Positions 63,113 through 64,000 of a stretch of 64,000 nucleotides of DNA are shown here, piece after piece (within the stretch, counting starts at the first letter, position 1; the number at the start of each line of letters is the position of its first letter). The DNA is from JACPYM01 sp963699175 (GTDB lineage Bacteria; Acidobacteriota; Blastocatellia; RBC074): assembly GCA_963699175.1 (NCBI GenBank), contig OY969418.1, positions 5,518,001 to 5,582,000 on the forward strand. The letters run 5' to 3'. Position numbers and translations under genes: made by a program. The notes below the pieces were generated by a model. The model was not told the origin of the DNA. It ran no database searches and worked only from the letters and a program-made list of their open reading frames with translations.

Positions 63113-63624
63113 ATGTGCAGCCAGGCGTCGGCTTCTTTGGGAGAGCGGAAGCGCAGTTTTTGCAGATGTGAGTAGGCCGGATCAGTCATCGCCTGCGAGT
63201 ATGTTCGTTGATTCCGCCAGTGTGATTGAAACGCCCAGACAATGATCGAATGACGCGAAAAGAGATTCCGCCAGCTTTCGCGATTGCCGTTACAACGAAC
63301 GTCCTTACGCGCCAACCCGCGCAGCGTTCGCCACAGCAAGCGGCTGATGACCAGCGGGAAAGGATAGTCGAGCCAGATCAGCGTGTCGGCGCGCGGCCAG
63401 ACCAACGCGCGCGCTTTTGAATAATTCCCGTCCACCACCCACGCCTGACTTTGCGTCGCGGCGTCCACCTTTACCAGAAACTCATTCGTCGGTGTCTCGA
63501 CCCACTGCGGATTCCAATGCAAATCGTCAAGCTCGATGTGCGGCACGTTCAAGCGCCGCGCCAGACTGGCCGCAAAAGTTGTCTTGCCGGAGCCGGATGT
63601 GCCGATCACGACGACGCGCTGCAT
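63094..63624 (-). CDS. P-loop NTPase of the topology-modulation/adenylate-kinase-like group
   Basis: 176 aa from the ATG at 63624. It has VVVIGTSGSGKTTFAASLARRL at the start, ELDDLHWNPQW, and VVDGNYSKAR. The WNP and GNY pieces are typical of proteins named topology modulation protein or FlaR-like, small kinases of unknown substrate. Its end overlaps the convergent larC end by 19 nt. The sequence R-xxx-R after WLDYPFPLVISRLLWRTLRG looks like a LID of basic residues. Confidence 0.82.
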   Translation of the reverse strand: MQRVVVIGTSGSGKTTFAASLARRLNVPHIELDDLHWNPQWVETPTNEFLVKVDAATQSQAWVVDGNYSKARALVWPRADTLIWLDYPFPLVISRLLWRTLRGLARKDVRCNGNRESWRNLFSRHSIIVWAFQSHWRNQRTYSQAMTDPAYSHLQKLRFRSPKEADAWLHIQFASA

Positions 63625-63628
63625 AACC

Positions 63629-64000
63629 CTAAACTGTCGCAAGCACTTTTTCTAAAAACTCCCGATTCGCCCGCGCATTGGCCATCGTCTCTTCTGGCGT
63701 CGCGCCGACTTTGACGCCTTCGACCATCACTGGCCCTTTGAATCCGGCGGCCTTCAACGCCTTGAAGACGCCTGCGAAATCCACTTTGCCGGTGCCGAAT
63801 TGGCTCATCACTTCGCCTCTTACGGCGGGGCAGTCCTTGGCGCAGAAGCCGGTGATGTGCTGGGCAATCGGCTTCAACTCTTCAATCGGGTCTTTGCCAG
63901 TGTAGTAGATGATATTGCCCGCGTCGTACCAGATTTTGAAATTGCGATGATTGACAGTCTTGATGGCGCGCAGGATTTCGTCCGACGCCCCGCTGCCGCC
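63629..64000 (-). CDS. Sugar phosphate isomerase/epimerase-like TIM-barrel protein (5' end cut off)
   Basis: The window ends inside this gene; 123 residues of the C-terminal part are read from 64000 down to the stop at 63629. IWYDAGNIIYYTGKDP, HITGFCAKDC and VDFAGVFKALKAAGFKGPVMVEG match the xylose-isomerase-like TIM barrel (AP-endonuclease-2 fold), with a metal-ligand Asp in YDAGN and Glu in VMVEG. The substrate cannot be named. The stop lies 4 nt before the NTPase start codon, so the two are probably one transcript. Confidence 0.8.
   Translation of the reverse strand, partial: GGSGASDEILRAIKTVNHRNFKIWYDAGNIIYYTGKDPIEELKPIAQHITGFCAKDCPAVRGEVMSQFGTGKVDFAGVFKALKAAGFKGPVMVEGVKVGATPEETMANARANREFLEKVLATV

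Overview
The window looks like a chromosomal segment of a moderately GC-rich Gram-negative bacterium, most plausibly an Acidobacteriota (Blastocatellia/Solibacter-like). This is inferred from the gene set, because no rRNA is present. The pointers are an ECF sigma factor of the acidobacterial/planctomycete type next to a TPR-bearing Ser/Thr kinase, a YpdA-type bacillithiol-disulfide reductase candidate, very large exported proteins (2207 and 2041 aa), long multi-PAS hybrid kinases, and 7-bp tandem repeats plus a large palindromic repeat. No tRNA, rRNA, CRISPR array, insertion sequence or integrase was seen.

Layout: 1-4.5 kb is housekeeping (TonB-type fragment, exported phosphoesterase, XdhC, Hfq, Tmk, DNA polymerase III delta prime). 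4.6-10.3 kb is an accessory block: a SIR2 protein and a membrane-anchored STAND NTPase with 14 WD40 repeats, 2 nt apart behind their own promoter, followed by two unknown exported proteins. 10.4-14.3 kb is the conserved ffh-rpsP-khpA-rimM-trmD-rplS translation operon. 14.5-22.2 kb holds two GT-C-like membrane proteins, an exported sorting-type protein, a peroxiredoxin and a GAF-GAF-PP2C phosphatase. 22.2-22.9 kb is a DUF433/DUF5615 toxin-antitoxin-like pair whose toxin-like gene is broken by an in-frame stop.

23-24.6 kb carries an unusual mini-cassette: two overlapping microcompartment pentamer (EutN/CcmL) genes and a small CxxCxxC protein, divergent from a HAD hydrolase. 24.6-32.8 kb (minus strand) is a giant gingipain-type C25 peptidase followed by a PqqD-domain protein with a membrane segment and Cys-rich tail, and an HPr-kinase-like protein. 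It resembles a peptide-modification locus without the usual maturation enzymes. 33-42.5 kb (minus) is regulatory: DUF444 VWA protein, response regulator, hybrid histidine kinase, TPR Ser/Thr kinase and ECF sigma factor.

43-50.8 kb has a secreted subtilisin facing a thioester alpha-2-macroglobulin whose coding sequence contains a perfect 27-bp inverted repeat. 51-54 kb has a CinA/MoaB-like protein, an enoyl-CoA hydratase and HisRS. 54.1-56.1 kb is an overlapping AAA ATPase/TOPRIM-like pair, the first gene clearly AT-rich, resembling OLD/PARIS-type defence modules. 56.1-64 kb returns to ordinary functions: cupin, exported protein, YpdA, paired M16 peptidases, L,D-transpeptidase, LarC, a small NTPase and a truncated sugar-phosphate isomerase-like gene.

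The best candidates for something undescribed are the SIR2/STAND-WD40 block, the AAA/TOPRIM pair, the C25-PqqD-HprK cluster and the orphan BMC pentamer cassette.
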